Made by a program: the position numbers and the translations under genes. DNA of 64,000 bases from Ignavibacteriales bacterium (GTDB lineage Bacteria; Bacteroidota; Ignavibacteria; Ignavibacteriales; Ignavibacteriaceae), in assembly GCA_016714125.1 (NCBI GenBank), contig JADJNX010000021.1, positions 111,934-175,933 of the forward strand, read 5' to 3'. A model generated the notes under the pieces. It was not told where the DNA came from. It did no database searches and was given only the letters and a program-made list of their open reading frames with translations. Shown here piece by piece: positions 9,669 to 18,803 of the stretch; position 1 is the stretch's first letter, and each line of letters begins with the position of its first letter.

Positions 9669-11216
9669 TTGGAAAATATTGATACATCATTAGGAAATGT
9701 AAATATTGCGTCGATAATAATCTTCTTCGCTTTTGTCCTTTTAACTTTGTTTATAACCTACTGGGCAGCAAAAAAAACTAAAACCACTTCTGAATTTTAC
9801 GCCGCCGATAGAAGTATTTCCGGCTTTCAAAATGGATTGGCTCTCGCGGGTGATTATATGAGCGCCGCCTCTTTCCTCGGTATTGCGGGTATGGTCTCAC
9901 TCAAAGGATATGACGGATTAATTTATTCGATTGGTTTTCTTGTGGGTTGGCCTATCGTTATGTTTCTAATTGCCGAACCACTAAGAAATCTTGGTAAATT
10001 TACTTTTGCCGATGTAGTCGCTTTTAGATTAAAGCAAAAACCCGTTAGAATTGCTTCTTCAATTGGCTCGCTTATGACAATAGTTTTTTATCTAATCGCA
10101 CAAATGGTAGGTGCCGGTTCGTTAATTAACATTCTTTTTGGTTTACCTTATGAAATTGCAGTTATCATTATTGGTTTTGTTATGATTATGTATGTTTTAT
10201 TTGGTGGTATGCTTGCCACCACATGGGTGCAAATCATCAAAGCCGGTTTACTTCTCTCCGGTGCTACTTTCCTTGTTATTATGACTTTGGCTCAATTTGG
10301 AATGAACCCTGTTGCTCTTTTTGATCGAGCAGTCGAAAAATATTCTGATGTTGTTCTATCACCGGGCGGTTTTATTACCAACCCCTGGGATGCAATTTCT
10401 CTCGGTCTGGCTTTAATTTTAGGAACCGCGGGACTGCCACACATTTTGATGCGTTTCTTCACAGTACCTGATGCCAAACAAGCAAGGAAATCGGTTTTTG
10501 TTGCTACCGGGTTTATAGGTTACTTTTATATTCTTACTTTCATTATCGGTTTTGGTGCCATGGTGCTTGTTGGACAAGATGTAATATCAGGTTTTGATAA
10601 AGGCGGAAATATGGCGGCTTTATTATTAGCAGAATCCGTGGGAGGGAAGTTTTTCTTAGGGTTTATTGCTGCCGTTGCCTTTGCCACCATTCTTGCGGTT
10701 GTTGCAGGATTAACGCTTTCAGGTGCTTCCACGCTCTCGCATGACCTATATGTAAATGTTCTTAAAAAAGGGAAAACGGATGAAGTAGGAGAGGTTAGAG
10801 TTGCCAGAATTTCTACGTTGATTATCGGCGCAATGGCTATCGGATTAGGATTGACATTCAAGGGGCAAAATGTAGCATTTATGGTTGGTCTCGCTTTTGC
10901 TATTGCAGCAAGTTCTAATTTCCCTTCGCTGATTTTGTCTATTCTCTGGAAAAGATTTACCACTAAAGGAGCCGTTGCCAGTATCATTACAGGAGCCGGT
11001 TTATCGGTCATTCTAATTATTCTCAGCCCTACTGTTTGGGTTGACATTTTTGGATATAAAACAGCAATTTTCCCTCTGAAAAATCCGGCTTTAATTTCTA
11101 TGACCGCCTCATTTATTGCAGGATATTTAGCTTCAATTTATTCTAAAGAAGATAGTGCTGCAGAGAAGTTCGAAGACGAAAAACTTAGAACTTATCTCGG
11201 AATAGGTGCAGAATAA
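9669..11216 (+). CDS. actP: Acetate/cation symporter, sodium:solute symporter family (ActP-like)
   Basis: A 515-residue polytopic membrane protein of the SSS family with about 13 predicted helices. Recognisable stretches are TSEFYAADRSISGFQNGLALAGDYMSAASF split over the first helices (the SAASFLGIAG signature), GFLVGWP, YVLFGGMLATTWVQIIKAG, GTAGLPHILMRFFTVPDA, and GLTLSGASTLSHDLY. These match ActP/YjcG acetate permeases and close monocarboxylate relatives. The start is TTG at 9669, preceded by ACGGAG. It belongs to a run with the DUF294 sensor, DUF485 protein and a downstream porin (24 bp gap). Together these would move a short carboxylate across both membranes under sensor control. Acetate is the family default; related substrates such as propionate or pyruvate are possible. 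Confidence 0.88.
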   Translation: MENIDTSLGNVNIASIIIFFAFVLLTLFITYWAAKKTKTTSEFYAADRSISGFQNGLALAGDYMSAASFLGIAGMVSLKGYDGLIYSIGFLVGWPIVMFLIAEPLRNLGKFTFADVVAFRLKQKPVRIASSIGSLMTIVFYLIAQMVGAGSLINILFGLPYEIAVIIIGFVMIMYVLFGGMLATTWVQIIKAGLLLSGATFLVIMTLAQFGMNPVALFDRAVEKYSDVVLSPGGFITNPWDAISLGLALILGTAGLPHILMRFFTVPDAKQARKSVFVATGFIGYFYILTFIIGFGAMVLVGQDVISGFDKGGNMAALLLAESVGGKFFLGFIAAVAFATILAVVAGLTLSGASTLSHDLYVNVLKKGKTDEVGEVRVARISTLIIGAMAIGLGLTFKGQNVAFMVGLAFAIAASSNFPSLILSILWKRFTTKGAVASIITGAGLSVILIILSPTVWVDIFGYKTAIFPLKNPALISMTASFIAGYLASIYSKEDSAAEKFEDEKLRTYLGIGAE

Positions 11217-11239
11217 TAATTTTTACAGGACTATATAAA

Positions 11240-12462
11240 ATGAAAAACTTTTTTCTGTTCTTTATGGCTTTTACTGCTTTTGCTTTTGCACAAAGTGAAA
11301 AGACATCGCCCTCGATTTCATTTTTCGGTTTCTTAAAAACCGATGTATTTATGGATACCCGTGAAGGTGTTTCTATTAGAGAAGGGCATTTTTTACTCTA
11401 TCCTCAAAACGAAAACCTTGATGCTCAGGGTAAAGATATAAACGATAAGGCTTCTTTTAACATCCTTTCGATTCAAAGCCGGTTAGGTGCTAAAATTTCA
11501 GGCCCCGATGTTCTTGGTGCTAAAACCTCTGCATTACTTGAAGGTGAGTTTTTTTGGGCACATCGATAGTGATATAAACGGTTTTAGACTTCGACATGCC
11601 ATGATCAAATTTGATTGGACTAACACTTCGCTCTCCATTGGTCAATATTGGCATCCCATGTTTGTTCCGGAAGTTTCACCGGGTGTAGTTTCGTATAATA
11701 CCGGAGTGCCGTTCCAACCTTTTTCGAGAAATCCTCAAATTAGATTGGTTCAATCTTTCGATAAACTAAAGCTCATCTTCGTTGCAGCAAGCCAGAGGGA
11801 TTTTTCCTCACCGGGGCCATCAGGCTTTTCAAGTATGTATTTGAGAGAAGCCATTATACCAAACCTTCACTTTCAAATTCAATATGCCGGCTCTTCTTTT
11901 TTTGCAGGAGCAGGTGTTGATTACAAAAAGTTAGTGCCCAGAATTGTGACTGCAAATAATTACAAAACCGATGCCGCTATCAATAGCATTTCTTTTATAG
12001 GTTACGCTAAATTAATTGTTAACGCACTTACCTTCAAAGTAGAGGGTGTTTATGGAAGTAATTTGGCTGATCAATTGATGCTGGGTGGATATGCCGTTAA
12101 GTCAACTATAAATGCCGTTACCGATGAAGTTGAATACACACCTCTTAAAACTTTTTCTGTTTGGGGTGAATTTTCGACCGGTAAAGATGTTGAGTTTGGC
12201 GTTTTTGGTGGTTATGCCATGAACCTGGGCGCCGATGATAATGTTGCCGGGCAATCGTATAATCGTGGTGGTAATATTGAATCTGTTTCTCAGGGTATCA
12301 CCCAGATTACAACTTAATTATGGTCCAGCTCGATTTTCAGGCGAAATCGAATACACCGCTGCTAACTACGGAAAAGTTAACAATAATAACAAAGCCAAGG
12401 TTGAAAACGCTAAATCTTTCTCTAATGTAAGGGTTGTTTTAGCTGCTTATTATTTCTTTTAA
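11240..12462 (+). CDS. Outer-membrane porin-like protein (two frameshifts)
   Basis: A signal peptide (MKNFFLFFMAFTAFAFAQ) starts at an ATG preceded by ACAGGA. The protein is interrupted twice. Removing one T from the T7 run at 11549-11555 and one G from the GGG at 12293-12295 gives a continuous product of 406 residues ending in VRVVLAAYYFF. An aromatic final residue after alternating polar and hydrophobic strands is usual for outer-membrane beta-barrels. The opening SISFFGFLKTDVFMDTR and the segment GFRLRHAMIKFDW ... IGQYWHPMFVPE resemble porins of the DcaP-like group, but only weakly. It directly follows the acetate-type symporter, so a role in bringing the same small acid through the outer membrane is likely. 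Both shifts are at homopolymers and are probably sequence errors. Confidence 0.7.
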
Positions 12463-12551
12463 TAGAATAATTTTTCAACTCAAGGTGAGATTCGCTGTTC
12501 TTAATAATCGCCATAAAGAGTGAATAGAACAGGAATTTTTGAATAACTTTT

Positions 12552-12583
12552 AAGGGGCGAATAATTTCTTGTTCGCCCTTTTG
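12552..12583 (+). terminator. Rho-independent terminator after the symporter/porin run
   Basis: GGGGCGAA and TTCGCCC form a strong stem with an 8-9 base loop, followed by TTTT. It sits about 90 bp after the porin stop, in the right orientation to end that transcript. Confidence 0.75.
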
Positions 12584-12618
12584 ATTATCGACACAAAACT
12601 TTGATCATTCTCTAAAAT

Positions 12619-12668
12619 AAAAAAAGCCTTGCAAAGGTTAATTTTCAAGGCTTAATATGTGAGTTGGT
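12619..12668 (-). repeat. Direct-repeat copy 1 of the tRNA-Thr terminator and 3' flank
   Basis: About 50 bases that match 13819-13868 with only a few differences. They include the terminator stem AAGCCTTG ... CAAGGCTT, its A-run (a T-run on the minus strand), the spacer TTAATATG and the first bases corresponding to a tRNA 3' acceptor (GAGTTGGT here, GAGCTGGT at the real tRNA). No tRNA follows this copy. On the minus strand it would still end transcription from the 12799-13625 gene. The rest of the 336-bp gap around it (12463-12798) holds only the plus-strand terminator at 12552-12583 and no recognised gene. Confidence 0.8.
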
Positions 12669-12798
12669 CCACTTGGAAAACGTTGCATACTTAATAACCA
12701 TGTCCCGCAGAATTATTTAGATTCATTAGGCATTAAAGATTTCCGGAAAGAACATCAAGTGTGCTTTTACTGCCAACAGCTACAGCTTACCTAAAAAA

Positions 12799-13625
12799 CT
12801 ACTTTTTGGTTACGAACCCGGTCTCATATTTGACAACTGTTTCTATGCTGCTTCTGATCTGTGTATCTCCGAATGCGTAAATATTGGGGTACTTTTCGGT
12901 AATCTTTTGCATAAGATCATTTTTAAAAGTAATATCGGTTATCGAATATAACTGTTCTCGCTCGAAAATATAGGAATATCTGTTTTGTGACCATCTCCCT
13001 TGTTTGTCGAATAAGTTCTCGTTTTTTAAACCACCATCGCGATTACTTAAAACCTCTCTCCCGTAGAGATCGTACGCAATAACAGCATCTACTTTGTTTA
13101 TCTTGTGTACAAATTTGTTCCCCGTCTTTTTATAGTCACCCACTTCGATCAACTTCCCCTTGTCATAAATAAAATTAAAGTTGATTTTGTCTGATGGGGG
13201 AGATTGGGACCATATAGAATTAATTTGTCCAAGAGAGTCGCGAGAATATCCCGACAATTTTTTGACGTATGGGATATGCATGAGATTTCTATCAATTCGT
13301 CATCCTCATTATAGGAGAACTCAAAAACTTCTTTTGCAAAAATTTCTCCCGGTTTCAAAACCGAAGTGATCAACAAACCTTTGGATGAGTAGGTGAAGAT
13401 GGCTACTGTATCTTGATCAATTACATGAAACTCTTTTGAAATCCCATTCTTTTTGATAGCTGATGTATGGTAAGGCATTAACTTTTCCCTGTTCATGTTT
13501 CCAATTTCGTTGTAACCCCAATCACCGGTAGTCAGTCCGAGAGAGGGGATAAACTCTTGTGCATAAGAACTGATTGTAAATAAACAGAAAAAAACTGACA
13601 AAAAAATATTGCAAAACTGCTTCAT
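12799..13625 (-). CDS. Secreted protein of unknown function (one frameshift)
   Basis: The minus-strand ATG at 13625 begins a signal peptide (MKQFCNIFLSVFFCLFTISSYAQ). One missing A near 13289 splits the frame; restoring it gives about 275 residues (DDELIRNLMHIPYVKK across the join), ending TVVKYETGFVTKK. The mature part is rich in short strand-like units such as FTYSSKGLLI, FEFSYNEDDELI, NFNFIYDKGKLIEVGDY and IAYDLYGREVLSN. These resemble the spacing of YD/RHS-type repeats seen in many Bacteroidota periplasmic proteins, but no family can be assigned. It is isolated between two copies of a tRNA-Thr terminator repeat, which suggests it arrived, or was duplicated around, as a unit. Confidence 0.65.
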
Positions 13626-13818
13626 GATTTAATCTTTTAACAAAAAATAAATTGTAAAATAACCGAATTTAGTAAAAAGTGGAATTTATATTGCTATCGT
13701 TTTCATCTGATTTTTAACAACAGCACTATTATTATAAAAATAGTTTCCAGATTTAAGCGAAAGTTGTGTTGTCAACCTTGTGGTGTGTGAACCAAGGGAT
13801 GTGATGATTTTTAGCAAT

Positions 13819-13852
13819 AAAAAAGCCTTGCAAAGGTTAATTTACAAGGCTT
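13819..13852 (-). terminator. Rho-independent terminator of tRNA-Thr (repeat copy 2)
   Basis: Read on the minus strand, AAGCCTTG and CAAGGCTT pair around an AT-rich loop and are followed by TTTTTTAT. It lies 9 bases after the tRNA 3' end. The same block recurs at 12619-12655. Confidence 0.8.
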
Positions 13853-13860
13853 AATATGAG

Positions 13861-13933
13861 AGCTGGTGAAGGGATTTGAACCCCCGACCGGCTGATTACA
13901 AATCAGCTGCTCTACCAGCTGAGCTACACCAGC
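13861..13933 (-). tRNA. tRNA-Thr (anticodon TGT)
   Basis: On the minus strand this is a complete 73-base cloverleaf. The acceptor stem is GCTGGTG with CACCAGC, and the D arm is GTAGCTCAGCTGGTAGAGCA-like. The anticodon stem CTGAT/ATCAG surrounds the loop TTTGTAA, whose anticodon TGT reads ACA (Thr). The T arm contains GGTTCAAATCC. No CCA is encoded. The surrounding interval 13626-14018 contains no protein gene, only this tRNA, its terminator and AT-rich flanks. Confidence 0.95.
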
Positions 13934-14018
13934 AATCAAAATAATTAGATTCCAAATATAAGGGTTCTACAATTATTAAACAAGAACCACCAACAAAAAA
14001 ATTAAATTTTAATCAATT

Positions 14019-14633
14019 TTATTTAGAAAAAGTTGCATCCACAATTTTTATTTCGCTTGGGTATGAGATATTTCCCAAAGTTGTTGCAACAACGGGTCTT
14101 GCATAAAGCTGGACATTACTCGAACCACTTCCAACACCACTGACCTGCATTGCCAAGTTAAGAAGACTTTCATATCCTTGATCTTTTATAACTTTGGCGA
14201 GATCAATACTCAAATTTATCGGGATATTTTCAACTTCTCCGGTACCGGGGATTGAAACAGCATTTGCAATATTTCCCTGAATCAATTCCTTGCTGTCAAC
14301 AACAAGTCGGAAGGGGAGTGATGTAAGTTGTGCATCGGTTCTTTGATATCCACCTGTTCCATCATTTGGATTAAGAGCAGCAAGATTTAATGTGAATGTC
14401 AATGGGAGTGAACCTTGGAAGAAGGATTGTGTAATTTGCGCAATTTCAAAAACATTTAATTCTGAAATGCTTCTTTTGCCCAATATTTGAACTCCTGCCA
14501 CTGAAATTGATGTTACTCCCTGGAGCTTAAACTGTAAACGGGAGAGGTTAAGAAAACTTTGCACAATTCCACATCCTGCAAAAAGAAGTGTGAAACTTAC
14601 TATCACTATCATATATAGTTTTTTTGACTGCAT
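14019..14633 (-). CDS. Lipoprotein with LEA-like domain, function unknown
   Basis: A 204-residue protein with a lipoprotein signal peptide (MQSKKLYMIVIVSFTLLFAGC) and lipobox LFAGC, so it should be lipidated and anchored in the outer or inner membrane. The body (LQGVTSISVAGVQILGKRSI, LPLTFTLNLAALNPND, LPFRLVVDSKELIQGN, VENIPINLSIDL) has the strand pattern of late-embryogenesis-abundant type 2 (WHy) domains, where a conserved N-P-N-like turn separates strands. The assignment comes from pattern only. It is followed by a tRNA terminator region and preceded by an AT-rich divergent promoter region shared with the amylase gene. Confidence 0.7.
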   Translation of the reverse strand: MQSKKLYMIVIVSFTLLFAGCGIVQSFLNLSRLQFKLQGVTSISVAGVQILGKRSISELNVFEIAQITQSFFQGSLPLTFTLNLAALNPNDGTGGYQRTDAQLTSLPFRLVVDSKELIQGNIANAVSIPGTGEVENIPINLSIDLAKVIKDQGYESLLNLAMQVSGVGSGSSNVQLYARPVVATTLGNISYPSEIKIVDATFSK

Positions 14634-14839
14634 ATTTATTTCCTCATTGGATTTTATTCTAAAACTGAAAAATTTTGTGACTTAAGGTAAAGATAAATTA
14701 TAGATACATCTGTGACATTTAAAAGTATCCTTCACCCTTAATTATTTTATTAAATTATATTCTCAATTTAAGTAAATTTTAAATTATGTTTTTTTTAATC
14801 TGAGAACCAAAGTTTTCACTTGTAACGCCGGACCATAAA

Positions 14840-17800
14840 ATGAAGTTTGTTTCTAAGTTTTTCCTTTTGTCGATTTTATTAATCCCTGTGCTCATAAACG
14901 CCCAGGATAAAAGTCTATTGTTAAATTCACCCAAATCGGATGTTTTTATGCAGGGATTTTACTGGAACTCACCTCCGGGGGGCATTTGGTGGGATTCATT
15001 AAAAGCACTCTCGACAAGACTGTCATCAGCGGGATTTAGTTCCATTTGGTTCCCGTCCTCTTCAAAATGGGCTGGGGGTGGATTATCGATGGGTTATGAT
15101 CCGTATGATCACTACGATTTTTGTGATTACAATCAAAAAGGGAGCAGAGAAACAAGATTTGGGAGTAAAACTGAGTTGAAATCGGCGATTGATGCGTTTC
15201 ATGATGTCGGGATGCAGGTTTTTGCTGATGCAGTTGTAAGACACATGATGGGCGGGGAGCAAAAAGTCCCCTATGAATGTCGTCCACTTCATAATGGAAA
15301 CTATATAGTTCCTGATTCAGCATATATGCTTTTTCAATATCCTTCAGGATCGGGCAGATTCAAAAAAACTGCTGCATCCTTTTATCCAAATTCGGTGAAT
15401 TGTTGGGTTGATCCTTTATTTGTTCAGACAGACCCCATTTTTAGATTTGGTGAGTGGCTCGACCACAACAAACAGAGTGTAAAAGACAGTCTCATTGCCT
15501 GGGGTAATTATCTTCGTAACGAACTTGGTTATGATGGTTTTAGACTTGATGCGGTAAAATCGATAAATCCGGCATTTATGGCGCAGTGGATAAACGGTTC
15601 AAATCCCGGTGGTTATGCAGTTGCTGAGTTGTGGGGAAGTATGTCGGAGATTGGAAACTGGCTTCAAGTTGCCAAATATCAAAATGGTGCAAATGTAGCG
15701 ATGTTCGATTTCCCTCTTAGATATTTTCTCAGGGATATGTGCAACACCACCAATGGTGGTTTTAACATGAACAACCTGGATGGTGCAGGACTTGTAAATG
15801 CTGGCTTTTCAGGTTTTGATGTTTCAACATTTCTTGAAAATCATGATTTTGACAGAAAAGGGTGGGATGGTACCATCGACACCGGACATGATCCTGTGAT
15901 CTACAATAAAGATTTGGGTTATGCCTATATAATGTTTGCAGAAGGAAGACCATCGGTCTTTTTTAAAGATTACATCGATTTTGGTTTAAGTGGTAAGATT
16001 GATACTCTCATCTGGATTCGTCAAAATTTCCTCGGTGGGGAACCACCAAAAGAGCGGGCCTGAATCCGTATTATATCCGTCAGGACGGAAATATAAATCA
16101 GGGCGAGCTTTCAAATGATATTTATGTTGCCAAAAGAAATGGATTTGGGGCACAAGCGGGTGGATATATTGTCATGAATGACAACCCAACCCAATGGATC
16201 GATGTTTGGGTTGATACTGACAAACCAATCGGAACCTGGTATAAAGATTTTACCGGTCACGATGCAAATAAACAAGTGGTAGCCGGAGTTGGAGGGAATC
16301 CACCAAACAGAATTAAACTGTGGGCTCCACCAAGAAGTTATACAATTTACATCCCCGACACAACAAGAAGTATCAATAATTATCCGGTGCTGCTTTCAGT
16401 TGAGGATCAGATTGGATATACAAACTCGGAATTTAAACTGCAACTTATTGCATCAGATGTTAATGATACCGCGTTAACATTTTCGCTTCAGGCGAATCCC
16501 GGCTGGTTAAGTGTAAACAATAGAGGATTGTTAAGTGGTACTCCAACTTTTTCAGATACGGGTCGTACAAACATAATAATTACAGTAGCAGATCCCCGTG
16601 GATTATCGGTAAAAGACACATTTGCACTTTCGATTTTCAGAAACCTTCCACCTGTTCTTTCAATGATTCCTGATACTACAATAAAAGCAACAGTCAGATA
16701 TGAATATCAGCCATCAGCTTCCGATCCCGACAGTGATTCGTTAAGGTACTTTTTTGCTCAGGCTCCAAATTTCCTCAATGTGGATGTAATCACAGGCAAA
16801 ATTGTTGGTAACCCGGCAATCTCTGATACAGGTAATTATGCAGTTCAGTTGAGGGTGACAGATGGAAAAGGTGCTTTTGGTGCCGCAAATTATAACCTGA
16901 TTGTTAAAGCTAATCTCGATACCGTAATTGCGACTTATGGTAAACCACTCATTGATGGAAATATCATAAAGGGTTTGGATGACTGGCGACCTGAGTGGCT
17001 GGTAGTCGCAGATTCAGATACCGACAGCTATTGGAGTCCTGTTGATACGATGAACAACGAACTTCTTGGAATTTATTCAACCTGGGATGCAGACTCACTT
17101 TATCTTGGAATCGACTACAAATTATTCGACACTTACAACACGATGATGGTATATATTGATGCCGGATTGCCAGGTGGCGAGACCAATTTTAACAGTCAAC
17201 AAGGTTATTACGGAGATTACGCCAAGAATTTCAGATTCAGGCCACAGGATGCGATAGACTTTTTTATTCCTGCTTACCATATAACCAAACCAGGAATGTA
17301 TAAGGTAGTTGACAGCACAAGTGTTGATATGACCACAAAGGTTAATACTCAAAGAGGCGCTAATGCGATGGGAGCAGAAATTGCTGTCGCATGGAACGAT
17401 TTATATGAACTTGGTGTCGGACAATTACCGGTTGGTGTGAAACTCAAATTTGTTGCTCTTGTTGCCGGTGGATTTAATTATGGTGCCGGAGATGCAGCAC
17501 CGGATAATCCTGATGTTGATGGAAACGCAGGACCCGACTCATTGATCAATCTCGCGATGATTGAACCTGATAAAAACGGGGACGGTTTCCCTGACCCTAC
17601 TCTCTTTATTTCTGATATCAAAGAATCTGAAGGTAGTTTATTACCAAAAGAGTTCTCACTATCGCAGAATTTTCCTAATCCTTTTAATCCATCAACGAGA
17701 ATTCAATTTTCATTACCTGAAAGAAGTGTGGTGAAATTAAAAATTTATGACGTTCTTGGCAGAGAGCTTTTGGTACTTGTGGACGAAGAGTTTGCCCCCG

Positions 17801-17910
17801 GTCAATATTCTGTAAATGCGGAAATGTCACAATTTTCAAGTGGAATTTACTTTTATCAACTTGTAACACCGAAGTTTTCTGAAGTGCGTAAGATGATTCT
17901 GGTCAAATGA
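14840..17910 (+). CDS. Secreted alpha-amylase (GH13) with Ig-like, carbohydrate-binding and T9SS domains (one frameshift)
   Basis: A signal peptide (MKFVSKFFLLSILLIPVLINAQ) starts the protein. The GH13 catalytic domain follows: FMQGFYWNSPP, FADAVVRH, YDGFRLDAVKS (nucleophile Asp), YAVAELWGS (acid/base Glu) and FLENHDFD (third acid). The frame breaks after GGGG at 16037-16040. Adding one G continues it as GTTKRAGLNPYYIRQDG, giving about 1023 residues. After the catalytic region come two putative Ig/cadherin-like repeats (LTFSLQANPGWLSVNN, YFFAQAPNFLNVDV), a region like a CBM9/DOMON-type beta-sandwich (IDGNIIKGLDDWRPEWLVVA), and a C-terminal T9SS domain (SQNFPNPFNPSTRIQF ... KMILVK). It should degrade extracellular starch or glycogen. 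The stop overlaps the start of a histidine kinase by four bases. Confidence 0.88.
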
Positions 17911-18716
17911 TTCCTTTGAAAGATGATTCAGACATGAATCAAAACCTTCTTGAAGAATTGAATAAGGAAAAAGAGAAAAACGAGGAACTTCAAAAACGAC
18001 TTGAAGATTTAACCACTCAATTTTCCGACAATTTAGAGTTGGTTGGCAAGTTCCTTGCGATGATCTCTCATGAAATCAGAACACCCGTGAATTCACTGCA
18101 ACAAGCTGCCAAACAACTTCAAGCTGATCTCGGTTTTTTTAATAACAAAGATATTACAAAACTGACTTCCATAATGGTGGAAGACAGTGATCGGCTTTCA
18201 CGAACAATTGATCTTATGGTGCAGGTTTCCCAACTACAAAGTGGGACTTACAATCCAAAACCGGAAAGATTTGATATTTTTCATGAGGTTCTTGCTCCGA
18301 TTATTGCTGCGAAAAAGTCCCTGGTAGAAAGAAAAGGGGTGCGATTTATTATAAATTCGACAACCTTAAACTGTGAGGTTATTGCCGATAAATACTCTTC
18401 TATTCAGATTTGTTCAAATCTTATCGATAATTCCATAGTTTATACTGAAAAGGGAATCATCGAGATTGATATAACCCGCACTCCGGATGCCAGATTACAA
18501 ATCTCGATCATTGACACCGGTATTGGAATGGATGAAGAATATCTCGAGGAAGTATTTAATCTGTTTTCACAGGAATCTCAGGGTTACACCCGGAAATATG
18601 AGGGAATTGGACTCGGTTTAACGGCAGTGAAAGGCTTTTGTGAGATCAACAAGATAGACCTTTCAATTAAATCAGAAAAATATGCCGGAACTGTTGTAAC
18701 ACTGGTGTTTGCGTAA
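17907..18716 (+). CDS. Soluble sensor histidine kinase without recognisable sensor domain
   Basis: A 269-residue protein with a charged, probably coiled-coil N-terminus (LEELNKEKEKNEELQKRLEDL) and no membrane segment. HisKA follows, with FLAMISHEIRTPVNSL (phospho-accepting His about residue 55), then a HATPase_c domain with the N box CSNLIDNSIVYTEKG, the G1 box IIDTGIGMDEEYL and the G2 box GIGLGLTAVKGF. The ATG at 17907 overlaps the amylase TGA (ATGA). An internal ATG at 17935 is an alternative start. No response regulator is adjacent, so the partner is unknown. Coupling of a cytoplasmic kinase to a secreted amylase is unusual; it may simply share the transcript. A bidirectional terminator follows. 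Confidence 0.88.
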   Translation: MIPLKDDSDMNQNLLEELNKEKEKNEELQKRLEDLTTQFSDNLELVGKFLAMISHEIRTPVNSLQQAAKQLQADLGFFNNKDITKLTSIMVEDSDRLSRTIDLMVQVSQLQSGTYNPKPERFDIFHEVLAPIIAAKKSLVERKGVRFIINSTTLNCEVIADKYSSIQICSNLIDNSIVYTEKGIIEIDITRTPDARLQISIIDTGIGMDEEYLEEVFNLFSQESQGYTRKYEGIGLGLTAVKGFCEINKIDLSIKSEKYAGTVVTLVFA

Positions 18717-18744
18717 TTTATTTAAGTACTACCAACAAAATTGT

Positions 18745-18782
18745 TAAAAAAAAGGCTGACTCGTGAGAATCAGCCTTTTTTA
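18745..18782. terminator. Bidirectional terminator between convergent genes
   Basis: AAAAAGGCTGA and TCAGCCTTTTT form a stem around CTCGTGAGAA, with an A-run before and T-run after. It can therefore end both the histidine kinase (+) and the M24 peptidase (-) transcripts. Confidence 0.85.
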
Positions 18783-18803
18783 ATTTTACTCAAATAAGAG
18801 ATG

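Noticed and set aside
10526..11047. A 173-codon open frame on the minus strand inside the symporter gene
   Set aside because: It is the complement of a strongly conserved sodium:solute symporter; the antisense product shows no domain, signal or ribosome-binding site.
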